The position numbers were made by a program, and so were the translations under genes. Below, in pieces: positions 38,605-46,812 of a stretch of 64,000 nucleotides of DNA. Source of the DNA: Pseudomonas paeninsulae (GTDB lineage Bacteria; Pseudomonadota; Gammaproteobacteria; Pseudomonadales; Pseudomonadaceae); the NCBI RefSeq assembly GCF_035621475.1, contig NZ_CP141799.1, positions 4,700,501-4,764,500 of the forward strand, given 5' to 3'. A model generated the notes under the pieces. It did no database searches. It had not been told where the DNA came from and saw only the letters and a list, made by a program, of their open reading frames with translations. The first letter of the stretch is position 1. Every line of letters begins with the position of its first letter.

Positions 38605-39300
38605 ATGAATTTAGACCTCTACGGATTCGGCCCGGCTCTGGCCGCCGGCACCCTGATGACCATCAAGCTGGCACTCTGTGCGCTGAGCTTGGGTCTGGTG
38701 CTCGGCCTGCTCGGCGCCCTGGCCAAGACTTCGCCGTACAAGCCGCTGCAGTGGCTTGGCGGCACCTATTCGACCATCGTGCGCGGCATACCCGAACTGC
38801 TTTGGGTCCTGCTGATCTACTTCGGCACCGTGCAGTTGATGCGCAACCTGGCCGACCTGCTGGGCATCGACAGCCTCGAACTGAGCGCCTTCGCCGCTGG
38901 CACCATCGCCCTGGGCATCTGTTTTGGTGCCTATGCCACCGAAGTATTTCGTGGCGCGATCCTCGCTATCCCTAAGGGCCATCGCGAAGCCGGTCAGGCC
39001 CTGGGCCTGTCCGTACCGCGGATCTTCTGGCGCCTGATCCTGCCGCAGATGTGGCGCATCGCCCTGCCCGGCCTGGGCAACCTGTTCATGATCCTGATGA
39101 AGGACACCGCCCTGGTGTCGGTAATCGGCCTGGAAGAAATCATGCGCCGCTCGCAGATCGCCGTAACCTCCAGCAAAGAACCCTTCACCTTCTTCCTGGT
39201 GGCGGCCTTTATCTACCTGGGCCTCACCGTGCTCGCCATGATCGGCCTGCATGTCCTTGAACAGCGTGCCGGCCGTGGTTTTGTCAGGAGCACCTCATGA
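38605..39300 (+). CDS. Amino-acid ABC transporter permease (HisQ type)
   Basis: 231 residues with about five membrane helices. The EAA loop that contacts the ATPase reads GHREAGQALGLSVPRIFWRLILPQ. N-terminal GTLMTIKLALCALSLGLVLGLLGAL and RGIPELLWVLLIYFG are typical of HisQ/ArtQ. Its stop overlaps the start of the next permease (ATGA), so the heterodimer partners are made together. Confidence 0.93.
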   Translation: MNLDLYGFGPALAAGTLMTIKLALCALSLGLVLGLLGALAKTSPYKPLQWLGGTYSTIVRGIPELLWVLLIYFGTVQLMRNLADLLGIDSLELSAFAAGTIALGICFGAYATEVFRGAILAIPKGHREAGQALGLSVPRIFWRLILPQMWRIALPGLGNLFMILMKDTALVSVIGLEEIMRRSQIAVTSSKEPFTFFLVAAFIYLGLTVLAMIGLHVLEQRAGRGFVRSTS

Positions 39301-39986
39301 ACTGGGAAGTCATCATCAAGTGGTTGCCGCGCCTGGCCGAAGGCGCCGTACTGACCCTGGAGCTGGTCGCCATCGCGGTAGTCGCCGGCCTGATCCTGGC
39401 GATACCCATGGGCATCGCCCGCGCCTCCAAGCATTGGTTCGTCCGCGCCGTACCCTACGGCTACATCTTCTTCTTCCGCGGCACACCGCTGCTGGTGCAA
39501 TTATTTCTGGTCTATTACGGCCTGGCCCAGTTCGACGCCGTGCGCGAAGGGCCGCTCTGGTTCTACCTGCGCGACGCCTACTGGTGCGCCATCCTGACCA
39601 TGACCCTGCATACCGCCGCCTATATCGCCGAGATCCTGCGCGGCGCGATTCAGGCCGTACCGCCGGGCGAAGTGGAAGCGGCGCGAGCCCTGGGCATGGC
39701 CCGCTGGCAGACCATGCTCTATATCGTCCTGCCGCGCGCCGCGCGCATCGGCCTGCCGGCCTACAGCAACGAAGTGATCCTGATGCTCAAGGCCAGCTCC
39801 CTGGCCAGCACCGTCACCCTGCTGGAGCTGACCGGCATGGCGCGCACCATCATCGCCCGCACCTACCTGCCGGTGGAGATCTTCTTCGCCGCCGGGATGT
39901 TCTACCTGCTGATCGCCTTCATCCTGGTCCGCGGCTTCAAGCTGCTGGAACAGTGGCTAAGGGTCGACGCCTGCCAGGGCCGCTGA
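39297..39986 (+). CDS. Amino-acid ABC transporter permease (HisM type)
   Basis: 229 residues, five membrane helices. EAA loop GEVEAARALGMARWQTMLYIVLPRA and motifs FFRGTPLLVQLFLVYYGL and YSNEVILMLKASSLASTVTLLELTG are characteristic of HisM/ArtM. Pairs with the HisQ-type permease in the inner membrane. Confidence 0.93.
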   Translation: MNWEVIIKWLPRLAEGAVLTLELVAIAVVAGLILAIPMGIARASKHWFVRAVPYGYIFFFRGTPLLVQLFLVYYGLAQFDAVREGPLWFYLRDAYWCAILTMTLHTAAYIAEILRGAIQAVPPGEVEAARALGMARWQTMLYIVLPRAARIGLPAYSNEVILMLKASSLASTVTLLELTGMARTIIARTYLPVEIFFAAGMFYLLIAFILVRGFKLLEQWLRVDACQGR

Positions 39987-40031
39987 CGCGCCGGGGCGTT
40001 CACTGCCCCATCCAGGCTTGACGACACGACC

Positions 40032-41246
40032 ATGAACGACTCCCCCCTCAGCGGCGACAGCCTGCTCCAGCGCTTCCAGGCGCTGGATGCATTTCTGCTG
40101 CAGCACCAAGCGCTATGGCAACCGCGGCCATTCACCCACCAGCAACTGCCGTGGGAAAACCAGCATCCAGAACTCGCCCACTGGCTCAGATCGCGCAGCC
40201 TGGAACAGGCCGAGGCCAACCACAATCAGCCACACCTGCTGGATGCACCCGCGCCCTTTGTCGAACTCGCTGCGCAAGCGCGCACCCTGGGCCAGATCGG
40301 CGCATTCGCGCCACAACCATTGCCGCCACTGCCGGCCCGCTTCTCGGTCGACGTCCCGGGCCGCAAATGGCAACAGATCCAGGCCTTCGCCGGCTGCCTG
40401 CAATTTCACCAACCGGCACGACACTGGCTCGACTGGTGCGCCGGCAAAGGCCATCTCGGGCGCATGCTGGCGCATGACGGGCGCCCACTGACCTGCCTGG
40501 AGCACAACCCCGAACTGGTACACAGCGGCCAACTGCTCAGCCAGCGCCTGCACCTCAACGCCCGGCATCTGCAGCAGGATGTACTCGGTGCCGATGCCGG
40601 CGCCCAGCTCCGCAGCGAACACACCCCAGTCGCCCTACACGCCTGCGGCGACCTGCATGTACGCCTGATGCAACTCGCCAGCGCGACCGACTGCCAGCAG
40701 CTGGCCATAGCGCCGTGCTGCTACAACCGCATCACCACCCCCAATTACCAGGCGCTCTCCTCAACGGCCCAGGCATCGGCCTTGCGACTCTCGCTGGATG
40801 ATCTGGCCCTACCCCTTAGCGAGACCGTCACCGCCGGCGCTCGCGTACGCCGCCAGCGCGATCGCTCCATGGCCTGGCGCCTGGCGTTCGACGTGCTGCA
40901 GCGCGAACTGCGCGGCATCGACCAGTACCTGCCCACACCTTCGTTGCCGACGACCTGGCTGGCTAAAGATTTCGCCGACTACTGCACAGACCTCGCCGCC
41001 CTGAAACAACTGCCCGCACCAGACCCTTCAAGAAACTGGCAACAACTGCAGAGCCAAGGCTGGCAACGACTGGCCCAGGTGCGCAACCTGGAACTGCTGC
41101 GCGGCTTATTCCGCCGCCCACTGGAACTCTGGCTGCTACTCGACCGTGCGCTCTACCTGCAAGATCAGGGCTTCAGCGTGCGCCTCGGCAGCTTCTGCCC
41201 ACGCCAGCTCACCCCGCGCAACCTGCTGCTGCTCGCTGAACGCTGA
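40032..41246 (+). CDS. SAM-dependent methyltransferase, Trm13/GSTCD-like
   Basis: 404 residues. The central motif I reads HWLDWCAGKGHLGRMLA with CLEHNPELV as the acidic strand. VALHACGDLHVRLMQLA and IAPCCYNRI follow, the latter two typical of the Trm13/GSTCD methyltransferase group, some of whose members act on RNA. The N-terminal 130 residues and the C-terminal 150 residues are not recognised. Start ATG at 40032; 45 bases after the permease operon, so possibly read from it. Substrate unknown. Confidence 0.8.
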   Translation: MNDSPLSGDSLLQRFQALDAFLLQHQALWQPRPFTHQQLPWENQHPELAHWLRSRSLEQAEANHNQPHLLDAPAPFVELAAQARTLGQIGAFAPQPLPPLPARFSVDVPGRKWQQIQAFAGCLQFHQPARHWLDWCAGKGHLGRMLAHDGRPLTCLEHNPELVHSGQLLSQRLHLNARHLQQDVLGADAGAQLRSEHTPVALHACGDLHVRLMQLASATDCQQLAIAPCCYNRITTPNYQALSSTAQASALRLSLDDLALPLSETVTAGARVRRQRDRSMAWRLAFDVLQRELRGIDQYLPTPSLPTTWLAKDFADYCTDLAALKQLPAPDPSRNWQQLQSQGWQRLAQVRNLELLRGLFRRPLELWLLLDRALYLQDQGFSVRLGSFCPRQLTPRNLLLLAER

Positions 41247-41267
41247 ACGCCGCTGCGTTCACCCAAG

Positions 41268-41290
41268 TTGTCCACATTATCTGTGGATAA
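41268..41290. promoter_or_regulatory. Facing pair of DnaA-box-like sequences
   Basis: TTGTCCACA, five bases, TGTGGATAA. The right one is a perfect DnaA box on the minus strand, the left one has a single mismatch. They are 20 bases after the methyltransferase stop. An isolated pair is more likely regulatory or titrating than an origin. Confidence 0.45.
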
Positions 41291-41299
41291 CTGTGTTGA

Positions 41300-41830
41300 T
41301 AGTTTCTGAGCAACCCCACCTAACGCCTCTACCATCGGCTCTCGCGGCGCCTGCTCGTTTTTTGAACAACAAATAAAAATCAATTAAAACATACACTTAT
41401 AAAAATCAGAGAAATACCTCGCAAAACGCATGTGTACTCTCGCCAAACAACGTCAGCTTGTGCATAAGGATTTCGCAGCTAATCGCCAGAACCGCATTAA
41501 ACGACCTGATTAGCCACACTCATCAGCCCGGAACGCCCCTTCCATAGCGGCGCGCCGCTGTTGCAGGAGAGCCGCTCAGGCGCGCAATTCTAGGTCGCAG
41601 AATGGCCTGCTTTCACCGCGGCGATGCGTACCCCATATGAATCTGAAAAATGCCGCAATCCCATCCCCTGGATGCACTAAGCAGAAAAATCCGGGAAGCA
41701 TTTCCGAGCACGCAGTCCGCGCCCAAGACATACCCGAGAGCGCCGCCCACGCCTTGCCGACTTCAGACCGAGTGAGGCTTGAAAATAATCAGAATAAACA
41801 ATGCGCAGACGTCTTTACTCGGCCAGATGA
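41300..41830. other. Non-coding, AT-richer spacer before tRNA-Thr
   Basis: About 530 bases with no convincing gene. A 67-codon frame at 41637-41840 has no ribosome site, no recognisable features and runs into the tRNA promoter, so I do not call it. Composition drops from that of the core around 41.35 kb, marking the edge of the accessory region. Confidence 0.5.
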
Positions 41831-41835
41831 ATGGA

Positions 41836-41841
41836 TATAAT
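41836..41841 (+). promoter_or_regulatory. -10 box of the tRNA-Thr promoter
   Basis: A perfect TATAAT followed by a GC-rich discriminator (GGCGCCCC) 14 bases before the tRNA. The -35 region (around CTTTAC, 41813-41818) is weak. Confidence 0.65.
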
Positions 41842-41855
41842 GGCGCCCCTGAAAT

Positions 41856-41931
<76 letters not shown>

Positions 41932-41944
41932 TCTAAGCGTTTCA

Positions 41945-42024
41945 TGCAGTGCCAAGCAGTGTCATGAAAACTCCAGAAAGCCCGCCCAGTGCGGGCTTTT
42001 TGCTTTATGCAGTGCCACTCAGTC
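41945..42024. repeat. Direct repeats flanking the tRNA-Thr terminator (possible integrase arm sites)
   Basis: ATGCAGTGCCAAGCAGT (41945) and ATGCAGTGCCACTCAGT (42008) are near-identical direct repeats 63 bases apart. The first is also part of an inverted repeat TTTCATG...CATGAAA (41941-41970). Repeats of this kind beside a tRNA and an integrase are often recombinase arm-type sites. Confidence 0.45.
41977..42003 (+). terminator. Terminator after tRNA-Thr
   Basis: AAAGCCCGC-CCAGT-GCGGGCTTT followed by TT, about 45 bases after the tRNA. Confidence 0.82.
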
Positions 42025-42099
42025 CCACCCAAGCGCTTGCTATTTGAGTGCCCAAATAAGTACCTTTGAGTTGTTCAAAGAATCTTGGGTACTCAGCCT

Positions 42100-43103
42100 A
42101 TGCCATTAACTGCCCTGCAAGTTAAGAACGCTGCCCTTCGCGACAAGGATTACGGCCTTGCTGATGGTAGCGGTCTATTCCTATGGATTCGCGCCGAAGG
42201 CGGTAAATCGTGGCGCTTTCGCTTTCGCCTAGATGGCAAACAGTCCCACATTTCTTTGGGCACCCTCGACCGAGTGACACTTGCACAAGCCCGACAACTG
42301 GCGGCCGAGGCTCGCCAGCTTGTAGCCCAAGGCAAGCACCCAGGGCAGGAACGCCAAGCTAAGCGAGTGCAAGAAGCGATAGCTCGAGCGAACACCTTCA
42401 AGGAACTTGAACTGGAGTGGCATCAGCACAAGACTCCTCGATGGTCCGAGGGCTATGCCAGCGACGTTATGGAAGCTTTCGAGAGGGATATTTTCCCGCA
42501 AATGGGAAACCTTCCCCTCGCGGATATCAAACCACTGCAATGGCTCTCCACCTTTCGCCGGATAGAGTCGCGTGGAGCCTTAGAAATCTTACGCAAGGCT
42601 CGTCAACGCTGCCAAGAGGTCTACCGGTATGCAATTGCTACCGGTCGTGCCGAATACAACCCCATCGCTGATATCGGCAGTACGTATTCCCAGGGCGCAG
42701 GCCAGGAACCACGCAGACGCAACCGTCACTTAATCGCGCTATGCGCCGTTTTTACGACAGCTACGTAAAGGATCAGGCGCGCATGGACGAAGAAGGGCTT
42801 CTGCGCGTGGCAGATGGCTACCCGCGACCGACCGTGCATGACTTGCGCCGCTCGGCGACCACGCACATGTCCAGTCGTGGCTTGGGTAAGGATGTGCGCA
42901 GCCGAATCCTGAATCACAAGGACCTGTCGGTGGACGCGATCTACGACCGCTACTCCTATTTCGATGAGAAGGCCGAGGCTCTTTCTGAGTTGCATACTTT
43001 CTTGCGAGGTCTGTTGCAGAAAGAGTTCGGCGACGTTGACTGGGTAGAGTTCTACGGGCGGCGCATGGAGGCTATCGCGGTTGAAGATATCCATGATAGC
43101 TAA
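42100..43103 (+). pseudogene. Decayed, chimeric tyrosine-recombinase (integrase) gene
   Basis: The first part (42100-about 42690) encodes the N-terminal SAM-like and core-binding domains of a P4-type integrase (MPLTALQVKNAALRDKDYGLADGSGLFLWI ... RARQRCQEVYRYAIATGRAEYNPIADI). It then loses homology and stops at 42768. In another frame (open from about 42690 to 43103) the C-terminal catalytic half of an integrase follows: PTVHDLRRSATTHMSSRG (His and second Arg) and ILNHKDLSVDAIYDRYSYF (His and nucleophile Tyr). The middle segment with the first catalytic Arg is missing. It is therefore a deletion plus frameshift, possibly joining two different integrases. Not functional as read. Confidence 0.85.
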
Positions 43104-43154
43104 GGCTCATAAATGAGCTTTTATTGATTATTTATAGGTTTAATGGTCTATATT

Positions 43155-43172
43155 TGATCCATTGATAGATCA
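43155..43172. promoter_or_regulatory. Palindrome upstream of hipB, candidate operator
   Basis: TGATC-N8-GATCA in an AT-rich stretch 32 bases before the hipB start. Position and symmetry fit a HipB autorepression site; the sequence is not the E. coli TATCC box. Confidence 0.4.
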
Positions 43173-43203
43173 GTTTTTAGGCGCAACCAGCAAGGCGAAT
43201 TCG

Positions 43204-43500
43204 ATGGCGCTCACCCATGCACTGTTCTCACCTAGCGAATTGCAGCAGCGGATCGGCGAGAGCGCCCGCGCTCTGCGTTTGGCGCAGAATCTCTCGCGCA
43301 AGACGCTGGCCGAACGGGCCGGTGTATCAGAATCGACCATCAAGCGTTTTGAAACGACCGGCCAGATAAACCTGGATGCGCTGGTGCTATTGGCATCGTC
43401 CCTCGGCGTGGCGCAGCAGTTGTCTGGGTTGTTTACGCAGGCGCAGCCCGTCTCGCTGGATGAACTCAAGCAGAGCGGACGAGTCCGGGGGCGCAAATGA
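43204..43500 (+). CDS. hipB: HipB-like antitoxin, XRE-family DNA-binding protein
   Basis: 98 residues from the ATG at 43204 (MALTHALFSPSELQQRIGE). One XRE helix-turn-helix: ARALRLAQNLSRKTLAERAGVSESTIKRFETTGQINLDALVLLASSLG. The C-terminal tail (LDELKQSGRVRGRK) is basic. It overlaps hipA by four bases (ATGA), the classic antitoxin-toxin order, so it should both bind HipA and repress the operon. Confidence 0.85.
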   Translation: MALTHALFSPSELQQRIGESARALRLAQNLSRKTLAERAGVSESTIKRFETTGQINLDALVLLASSLGVAQQLSGLFTQAQPVSLDELKQSGRVRGRK

Positions 43501-44738
43501 AGAACGTGACCTCGGTCGAGGTACTGCTCGCGGGCACCCGGGTCGGTGAGTTGGTGTCAGTGCCTCGGCGCGGAACCTTTTTTGCCTACGACGAGCAGTG
43601 GCTGGCGACAGGGTTCAACCTCTCTCCGTTGAACATGGAGTTCAAGTCCTCCCCGCAGGCGGCACCTGATCCTCATCTGTTCGGCGGGTTGATGGGCGTG
43701 TTCGCTGACTCCTTGCCGGATGGCTGGGGCATGTTGCTGATGGATCGGTTCTTTCTGCGCGAGCGTGGCATTGATCGACGCGCCATTACGGCACTGGATC
43801 GGCTGGCTTACATGGGCGACCGCGCCATGGGTGCCTTGGAATATCGGCCTGTTTTGGAAAAATCCGAGACCGATTCATCACTGGATCTTGAGCGCTTGTA
43901 CCAGGCTGCGCTTGAGGTCTACGAGGGTGACACAGAAACGACGTTGGATGCCTTGCGGTTGGCGGGCGGCTCGCCTGCGGGGGCGCGACCTAAGGTGGTC
44001 GTGGCGTTGTCACAGGACAAGCAGCGTTGTGCGTCGTCATTCAAAACGTTGGTCGAGGGCTACGAGCATTGGTTGGTAAAATTTCGTGCGCCAGATGAAC
44101 ACCGTGACACAGGTGCCATTGAGGATGCCTACGCGCAAATGGCCCGGCGTGCCGGGATCGAAATGGCGGAGCCTGCCCTTTTAAATGTGCAGACTGAGAA
44201 CGGGGTAGAGCGCTTCTTCGCCGCGAGGCGTTTTGATCGTGACGGGGAGCGCAAGATCCACATGCTGACGGCATGCGGCATCCTTTACGCCGATTACCGA
44301 GCCCCCTCGTTGGATTACGGCGACCTGCTGCGCGCCACCTGGGCCATCACTGGGCATGCTGGCGAGGTCGAGAAAATGGCGCGTTTAATGGTCTTCAATG
44401 CGCTCGCGCACAACCACGATGACCATTCAAAAAACTTCGCGTACCTGTTTGATCAAGGGCGTTGGGTGCTGTCTCCGGCGTATGACCTGACCTTTGCGCG
44501 AGTGCGTGGCATGGCTGATGAGCACACGACAGCCTTTGCCGGAGCAGGACTGCCCACACGCAAGGCGTTGCGTAAGGTCTGTGAGGCCTTCAGCTTTTTA
44601 AAAGTGGATCAGTACATCGAGCAGACGCTGGATGCGCTGTCAGGTTGGCGCGGGTTATGTCGTGAACTTGATATTGCTGGGCAGCAAGAAGTTGAGATTC
44701 AGGCTGCGTTGGAGCAAGTCCGAAGTCGGCTTGGGTAA
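43497..44738 (+). CDS. hipA: HipA-like serine/threonine kinase toxin
   Basis: 413 residues. N-terminal subdomain (VLLAGTRVGELVSVPRRGTFFAYDEQWLATGFNLSPLNM) and the kinase fold: GGSPAGARPKVVVAL (Gly-rich/ATP loop), WLVKFRAPDEHRDTGAIEDAYAQMARRAGIEM, catalytic HNHDDHSKNFAYLFDQGRWVLSPAYDLTFA with the Asp/Asn of the active site. HipA kinases phosphorylate aminoacyl-tRNA synthetases and halt growth. All key residues are present, so the toxin looks intact. It lies on the tRNA-Thr island beside a dead integrase. Confidence 0.88.
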   Translation: MKNVTSVEVLLAGTRVGELVSVPRRGTFFAYDEQWLATGFNLSPLNMEFKSSPQAAPDPHLFGGLMGVFADSLPDGWGMLLMDRFFLRERGIDRRAITALDRLAYMGDRAMGALEYRPVLEKSETDSSLDLERLYQAALEVYEGDTETTLDALRLAGGSPAGARPKVVVALSQDKQRCASSFKTLVEGYEHWLVKFRAPDEHRDTGAIEDAYAQMARRAGIEMAEPALLNVQTENGVERFFAARRFDRDGERKIHMLTACGILYADYRAPSLDYGDLLRATWAITGHAGEVEKMARLMVFNALAHNHDDHSKNFAYLFDQGRWVLSPAYDLTFARVRGMADEHTTAFAGAGLPTRKALRKVCEAFSFLKVDQYIEQTLDALSGWRGLCRELDIAGQQEVEIQAALEQVRSRLG

Positions 44739-44780
44739 TCGATAGGCTGGCTCGCGTACAGGTATACCAAGGAGGATCTA

Positions 44781-44876
44781 ATGCTTCGTCGCCCCATTCA
44801 CGATGAGGTCATGGGCTTGCCGCTCACAAAGGCATTTTCCGGGCGAGCATTGAATGATGGCGCCCCCTTCGCTTGA
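44781..44876 (+). CDS. Possible 31-residue small protein after hipA
   Basis: ATG at 44781 is preceded by AAGGAGG with ideal spacing, the best Shine-Dalgarno in the neighbourhood. The frame runs for 31 codons (MLRRPIHDEVMGLPLTKAF...) to TGA at 44874-44876. No family recognised. It begins 42 bases past hipA and could be a real small protein, or the first codons of a gene truncated by island decay. Confidence 0.35.
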   Translation: MLRRPIHDEVMGLPLTKAFSGRALNDGAPFA

Positions 44877-45222
44877 GGACTGGACGGCCAGACTTTTCAC
44901 CCGCCCTTCCTAGGCGAGCTGGATGTTAGCTTTTTCTTAGCTTTGCTTAGGCCCGCGGTCGCCTCGCGCACGTGCGCGGCGCGGAATGTTCCGGAAATAC
45001 TGTCTTTCGGAGTGTTAGTGGCGTCCTGATCCACAAATGATTACTAGCTGTTGGCGCTCCATTTTGGCTCATCAAAGCTCAAGCTGAAGTACCACATCAA
45101 CCATTTCACTCCTGAATTCATAGACGGAGATGTTCAGATAGCGCAAAATTCGTCATTTTCGCGAAGGGTGTCACATTCGTGGCGTCAAAAACGCGGATTT
45201 TTACTCTGCTTTTGATTAATAA
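44877..45222. other. Debris region without a recognisable gene
   Basis: Nothing coding is supported. A 14-bp perfect palindrome CGCGCACGTGCGCG lies at 44965-44978 in an otherwise ordinary spacer. Composition varies sharply, as expected for joined remnants. Confidence 0.5.
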
Positions 45223-45558
45223 GCTCTTGCGCTGCAGCATGCCAATCCATTCGAGCGAAAGCTGGCAGCGAATCTACACGCCGGCCTGACGCTTGAGCTC
45301 GATCGCCAATCGCTTTCGCGCGTACTGGGCAGCGCGGCCTTACTGCTGGATAGAACGGTAACCGTTGACCTTCTGCTGAGCGCAGAAGGGGTCAGGATGA
45401 AGGCTGCAGAGGTCTCGGATGCGCTGCTGCCGATGTGGGCCGATTGCAGTGGCAACCTGGGGTATGCCCTCGGCTGGTTTACCAGCATGGCGAATATGAG
45501 CTGCGGATTTCGGTCTGCGCTCATGCTTTTTTCTGGATACACCGCCGAAAGGCTGTAG
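45223..45558 (+). pseudogene. Open frame of unknown origin, lacks a start (gene remnant)
   Basis: A 111-codon frame opens after TAA at 45220-45222 and ends at TAG 45556-45558. It reads ALQHANPFERKLAANLHAGL ... SRVLGSAALLLDRTVTVDLLLSAEGV ... DALLPMWADCSGNLGYALGW, with protein-like composition and a helical pattern. There is no ATG/GTG with a ribosome site near its beginning. It looks like the 3' part of a lost accessory or phage gene. I do not recognise the family. Confidence 0.4.
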
Positions 45559-45824
45559 GCGTTTCAGGCAGGCTCTGAAGCTGCTGGCAGCTGAACCTAG
45601 GCGCTGTAAGCTTCGGGACATTGGTATGCCAAAAACAGCACAGCACCAGTAAATACAGACACTTATAGGTATGCCCACTCCTTGCTTGAGCGGCTAAAGC
45701 TGGCCGCAGCTAGGTTGGGCGAAAATATAATGGTAAAGTGCCATGCCCGCGATATCGCCGATTAAATCTCTTGACAATACTCTATTATTCAGCTTCTTAC
45801 TTATACTCATAGGAAAGGGATTTT
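45559..45824. other. Spacer and upstream region of the polysaccharide locus
   Basis: No gene seen. TTGACA (45771-45776) and TATACT (45802-45807) are present but 25 bases apart, too far for a normal sigma-70 promoter, so the promoter of the cluster is not settled. No JUMPstart/ops element is recognised. The ribosome site AGGAAAGGGA lies at 45811-45820. Confidence 0.4.
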
Positions 45825-46808
45825 GTGCTTAGTTGCCTTGATTCTCATCTTGGTTCCGTCTGTGCCAAGTTGAGCGATTGCAGTACTGAAAAAGTCGCAA
45901 TACTGATGTGTACTTACAACGGGGCGTCGTTTCTAGCCGAGCAGTTGGAGTCATTCCAACGGCAAACCCATCGTAACTGGACGCTCTATGTCTCAGACGA
46001 TGGCTCCCAGGACCAGACCTTGCACCTTCTGCAGGTATCAAGCATTCAGTGGGGGGGGGGGGGGCGCCTCCAGATCGTTGAGGGGCCTCGGCGAGGCTTC
46101 GTTGCCAACTTCCTCTCATTGACCTGTCGGACACATATAAAAGCAGACTTTTATGCGTGGTCCGATCAGGACGATATCTGGAAGGAGGACAAGCTTCAGA
46201 AGGCATTAGTCTGGCTAAAGACTATTCCCGGTCACATTCCGGCGCTTTACTGTAGTCGAACCGAGCTGATGTGTGAGTCAGGCATGCTCCTTGGGTATTC
46301 ACCAAAGTTCAGTCTTGCGCCGCATTTCTCCAATGCACTGGTTCAAAATATTGGTGGCGGTAACACCATGGTGTTTAACCAGGCTGCGCGTGAGCTCCTG
46401 CAAGAGGCGGGCGATAACTTGGCTGTCCCTTCTCACGATTGGTGGGCGTACCAGCTTATTTCCGGCGCTGGGGGGAAGGTCCATTACGATCCAGTCCCCA
46501 CGGTGCTATACCGCCAGCACGACGAAAATCTGGTCGGCAATAACTCCTGTTGGATCGCACGATTCAAGCGTTTACGCATGGTTTTTCAAGGGCACTTTTA
46601 CGAGTGGAATACTCAGAACATCCACGCGCTTGAAACAATGCGCCATCGCTTGAGCCAAGAGCATCAAGCGAAACTCACCCAATTCAAGGCTGCGCGCAGG
46701 CAAAAATTCATTCTAAGAATTTTAGGCTTCCAGCGGGCTGGTTTATACCGGCAGACCTTGTTTGGAAATCTGGGGTTGATCCTCGCGACTTTACTGAAAA
46801 AGATCTAA
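45825..46808 (+). CDS. Family 2 glycosyltransferase with in-frame poly-G tract
   Basis: 327 residues. GTG start at 45825 with a good ribosome site just before it. GT-A fold features: [32 protein letters not shown] (nucleotide-sugar/metal), [17 protein letters not shown] (second Asp motif) and [13 protein letters not shown] with SHDWWAYQL further on. It resembles rhamnosyltransferases of the GT2 family. Fourteen G at 46051-46064 encode W-G-G-G-G-R and keep the frame open, so the gene is ON as sequenced; a change of one or two G would truncate the protein after about 80 residues. First gene of the rml cluster. Confidence 0.88.
   Translation: MLSCLDSHLGSVCAKLSDCSTEKVAILMCTYNGASFLAEQLESFQRQTHRNWTLYVSDDGSQDQTLHLLQVSSIQWGGGGRLQIVEGPRRGFVANFLSLTCRTHIKADFYAWSDQDDIWKEDKLQKALVWLKTIPGHIPALYCSRTELMCESGMLLGYSPKFSLAPHFSNALVQNIGGGNTMVFNQAARELLQEAGDNLAVPSHDWWAYQLISGAGGKVHYDPVPTVLYRQHDENLVGNNSCWIARFKRLRMVFQGHFYEWNTQNIHALETMRHRLSQEHQAKLTQFKAARRQKFILRILGFQRAGLYRQTLFGNLGLILATLLKKI
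46051..46064. repeat. Poly-G tract (14 G) inside a glycosyltransferase gene
   Basis: Fourteen consecutive G within coding sequence, between the first Asp motif and the GFVANFL motif of the protein. Homopolymers of this length slip during replication and are a known basis of phase variation in surface-antigen genes. Confidence 0.9.
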
Positions 46809-46812
46809 ATCA

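Noticed and set aside
41268..41290. Replication origin at the DnaA-box pair
   Set aside because: Only two boxes, no dnaA/dnaN/gidA neighbours and no AT-rich unwinding repeats.
41637..41840. 67-codon frame before tRNA-Thr
   Set aside because: No ribosome site, low complexity, overlaps the tRNA promoter.
45771..45807. TTGACA ... TATACT as promoter of the polysaccharide locus
   Set aside because: Spacing is 25 bases instead of about 17, so the two boxes cannot belong to one sigma-70 promoter.
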